A DNA stretch of 64,000 bases from Dietzia psychralcaliphila (GTDB lineage Bacteria > Actinomycetota > Actinomycetes > Mycobacteriales > Mycobacteriaceae). The notes beneath the pieces were generated by a model. That model was not told where the DNA came from. It saw only the letters and a program-made list of their open reading frames with translations, and did no database searches. Shown here piece after piece: positions 63,000-64,000 of the stretch (positions within the stretch are counted from its first letter, which is position 1; each line of letters starts with the position of its first letter). The stretch spans positions 3,162,001-3,226,000 of the forward strand of contig NZ_CP015453.1 in assembly GCF_003096095.1 (NCBI RefSeq). The letters run 5' to 3'. The translations under genes and the position numbers were made by a program.

Positions 63000-64000
63000 T
63001 CAGACATCGGAGAGCCTGTCGACTCCGGGTGGCAACCATGTACAGCGACCCGGCGAGTCCGGATTCGCGACGGTCTTCCACGCCGACGGCCCGTCGCCGA
63101 CGAAGGCGTGGTGCACGGGACACCCCAACGCGCCGTTTCCGACTGTCGTGGGTCCGCCTCGGGACCATTCCTCAACGTGGTGGAACTGGCTCCTCCTGGC
63201 CGGTGCGGTGCATCCCGGGAAGGTGCACCCGCCGTGCGCGGCGTAGAGGACCAGGCGCTGGATGGCGGAGGCCAGGCGCCGCTCGGGGTGGGCGTCGACG
63301 TCTATCCGGTGCAGTTCTTCGCGGCCGCCGCGCAGCATCGAGACGAACCACGGCATCGACCCGGCCATCGAGACGGCCTGGCGGACGCTGAGCTGCGTGC
63401 CTGAGTCGGTCTCCACGAGAGCGTCGGGCTCCTCGAGTTGCTCCGGCGTCACGCGCACCACGATGGAGGCGATTCCCTTGGGCCGGGCGGGGTCGACGGT
63501 CGAACCGAGGGCCCATTGGTGCACGAGCGCGTCGTGCGCCCGCTGCTCCGGGGCGCGCTCGTCCGACCCGGGTTCACACGGCACGGCACCGCCGGGTCCG
63601 CCGAAGTCGCACAGCGCGCGCTCGACCAGCGCCCGGGCGCGTGGCGTCAGCGTCATGGTCAGGGTGCTCGTGCCGTCGGGCCGAACCGCGCCGAGTCGGG
63701 CCGAACGCTGCCGCTCCTGGTGCTCCTCACGGCCCTGCCCACGGTCGGGACACAGTGCGGCCACCCGACGGGCGGCTTCCGCCCGCAACTCCGCCGGGGC
63801 GACCGCGCGCGCGAACTCCGTGAGCGCCTCTGCGAATCGGGCCTTGGCCGTCCCGCCTATCGTCCCGGGCAGCCCGGAGACCGCCTTGGCGATGATCCGC
63901 TCGTGCTCGGCGGTGATCTCCCCGACCGCCGCCGCCCGCCCGGCAGGGGTGGCCCGCCTTCCGCCCGCCTCGATCCGCCCGTGCACCACGCCTCTGGCCA
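63000..64000 (-). CDS. DUF222/HNH endonuclease family protein (cut by window edge)
   Basis: The frame stays open to the right edge, so the N-terminus is outside; 333 residues are visible. The DUF222 region (about 20-220) precedes a C-terminal HNH motif: CTFPGCTAPARRSQFHHVEEW, then NGALGCPVHHAF. Such genes are numerous in actinomycete genomes (13E12 repeat family in mycobacteria), with nuclease role unproven. A GTG at 63989 is also a possible start, but the family is usually longer. It is 118 bases upstream of pta on the same strand. Confidence 0.85.
   Translation of the reverse strand, partial: ARGVVHGRIEAGGRRATPAGRAAAVGEITAEHERIIAKAVSGLPGTIGGTAKARFAEALTEFARAVAPAELRAEAARRVAALCPDRGQGREEHQERQRSARLGAVRPDGTSTLTMTLTPRARALVERALCDFGGPGGAVPCEPGSDERAPEQRAHDALVHQWALGSTVDPARPKGIASIVVRVTPEQLEEPDALVETDSGTQLSVRQAVSMAGSMPWFVSMLRGGREELHRIDVDAHPERRLASAIQRLVLYAAHGGCTFPGCTAPARRSQFHHVEEWSRGGPTTVGNGALGCPVHHAFVGDGPSAWKTVANPDSPGRCTWLPPGVDRLSDV

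Noticed and set aside
62882-63007. Longer Pta starting at the ATG at 63007
   Set aside because: The added residues show no homology and would overlap the end of the HNH gene; a -10-like CACAAT just before the GTG at 62881 favours the shorter form.

Overview
The window is high-G+C DNA (third codon positions almost all G or C) with a mycolic-acid actinomycete gene set: an antigen-85-type mycolyltransferase, PorA/PorH-like miniproteins, GroEL2 under CIRCE control, RamB next to isocitrate lyase, a PknG-GlnH-GlnX operon, a DUF3263 protein and a LytR-C membrane protein. From memory, the gene order follows the Mycobacterium tuberculosis segment Rv0408 (pta) to Rv0468 (fadB2), read here from right to left, while the porin locus resembles that of Corynebacterium. 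I infer a member of the Mycobacteriales outside Mycobacterium, for example Dietzia; the sequence alone does not fix the genus.

1-16 kb: carbon metabolism. A partial metE follows fadB2 (minus strand). Then come aceA and ramB, divergent around a RamB-type box, an AhpD-like protein, a GH65 phosphorylase coupled to a beta-phosphoglucomutase, a lipoprotein, lipoamide dehydrogenase, a 50-residue protein, a prolyl oligopeptidase, an alpha/beta hydrolase and a secreted mycolyltransferase.

16-20 kb: the most unusual part. Two tandem two-gene cassettes of 47-53-residue proteins, each gene with its own strong Shine-Dalgarno, lie between the mycolyltransferase and groEL2. They look like a duplicated porH-porA locus of outer-membrane channel peptides, close to an enzyme family known to attach mycolates to such peptides.

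20-34 kb: an SRPBCC protein, a lipoprotein, an unknown protein, an M20 peptidase, a CDC48-like AAA+ ATPase, a stand-alone LeuA regulatory domain preceded by a leaderless leader peptide containing Ile-Leu-Val-Val, and a complete six-gene Mrp Na+/H+ antiporter operon with MrpA and MrpB fused.

34-49 kb: LytR-C and DUF3263 proteins, peptide deformylase, an acetyltransferase, exonuclease III, polyphosphate kinase 2, small proteins, a TPP-riboswitch-controlled thiC, an ABC exporter and the thiamine genes thiG, thiS, thiO and thiE.

49-64 kb: a PhoD-like phosphatase, a NUDIX-NYN fusion, the glnX-glnH-pknG signalling operon, a sortase-anchored (LAETG) surface protein, the pta-ackA acetate operon and a partial HNH endonuclease. 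Short tandem repeats are scattered both between genes and inside coding linkers. No rRNA, tRNA, CRISPR array, transposase or phage gene was recognised.
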